Shown here one piece after another: positions 33,372-33,589 of a stretch of 33,589 bases of DNA; the stretch's first letter is position 1, and the number at the start of each line of letters is the position of its first letter. Source of the DNA: Paraglomus occultum. Its lineage: Eukaryota; Glomeromycota; Glomeromycetes; Paraglomerales; Paraglomeraceae. Below the pieces are notes generated by a model. That model was not told the DNA's origin and did not search any database. It saw only the letters and a program-made list of their open reading frames with translations. The position numbers and the translations under genes were made by a program. The DNA is taken from assembly GCA_910592205.1 (NCBI GenBank), contig CAJVPJ010000226.1:1-33589 (forward strand), given 5' to 3'.

Positions 33372-33589
33372 ATGTTAGGAATTGGTCGCATGCACTTCGA
33401 AAACGTTAGAAATTACCAAGCAACGAATGGTATAATACCGCGTGTTCATGGTAATGTAAAACGAACGCCGCGATGGAAAACCCAAATAACCATTGAAATG
33501 ACGTATTCCTCCCTGAATTTGCTGCGGAACGATAGGTGTCACCAACAACGGTACACAGATGATTAGAATGTAAGACAAGTGCCGAACGG
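33372..33589 (+). mobile_element. N-terminal fragment of the left-edge transposon protein family, running off the right edge
   Basis: The frame from 33372 reads GRMHFENVRNYQATNGIIPR then VHGNVKRTPRWKTQITIE before losing similarity. From memory, an N-x-R-x-(H/Y)Y-x-x-N-G-I-x-P-R-x-H-G-N-x-x-R-x-P pattern is the N-terminal signature of the same transposon protein family whose C-terminal half is seen, on the opposite strand, at 1-870. Stop at 33564-33566. No TIR visible within the window. Confidence 0.45.

Noticed and set aside
1-33589. tRNA, rRNA, CRISPR array, bacterial operon or replication origin
   Set aside because: Scanning both strands by eye for T-loop GGTTCGAAxCC-type motifs, regularly spaced repeats and ribosome-binding-site spaced genes found nothing credible. 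A tRNA scan would be decisive.

Overview
The window looks like nuclear DNA of an AT-rich, intron-bearing, early-diverging fungus, most likely a Mucoromycota/Glomeromycotina (arbuscular-mycorrhizal type) genome. The evidence is a fungal mitochondrial N-acetylglutamate synthase, a Zn2Cys6 regulator, short GTAAGT-type introns, wide gene-poor spacers full of decayed transposons, and a decayed Crinkler-type (CRN-like) gene of the kind these fungi carry in large families. The lineage call is inference from protein families; nothing in the window proves it. I saw no tRNA, rRNA or CRISPR.

Layout. 1-870: decayed transposon ORF (minus) running off the left edge. 3540-7276: five-exon secreted/transmembrane kelch protein (plus). 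8499-9979: three-exon, triple-KH RNA-binding protein (minus), convergent with the kelch gene. 10490-10863: uncertain small gene (minus). 11700-12072: Tc1/mariner relic; 12321-12628: a 308-bp MITE with pogo-like ends. 13504-15483: four-exon mitochondrial N-acetylglutamate synthase (plus). 15484-23276: about 7.8 kb with no convincing gene. 23277-24323: intronless Zn2Cys6 factor with a coiled coil (plus).

25994-33589 is accessory and strongly rearranged. Two nearly identical ~114-bp hairpins (50-bp arms, 14-nt loop) lie in opposite orientation at 25994 and 27848. Between them sit a BTB-like C-terminal fragment, a pogo-like transposon end and one isolated, still open exon of an importin-7-type karyopherin. 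Further right are a decayed ORF with in-frame TGAs (29072), an orphan two-exon fragment (29566-30185, minus), a decayed CRN-like gene with a restriction-endonuclease-like domain (30498-32399), a kinase-like remnant whose DFG motif is split by 4 nt (32484-32958), and a second fragment of the left-edge transposon family (33372 to the edge).

The intact genes are ordinary housekeeping, signalling and regulatory genes with no shared pathway. The part most worth a second look is the hairpin-bracketed cassette and the effector-like pseudogene cluster beside it. Gene models were spliced by hand from reading frames and GT/AG sites, so exon edges are predictions.
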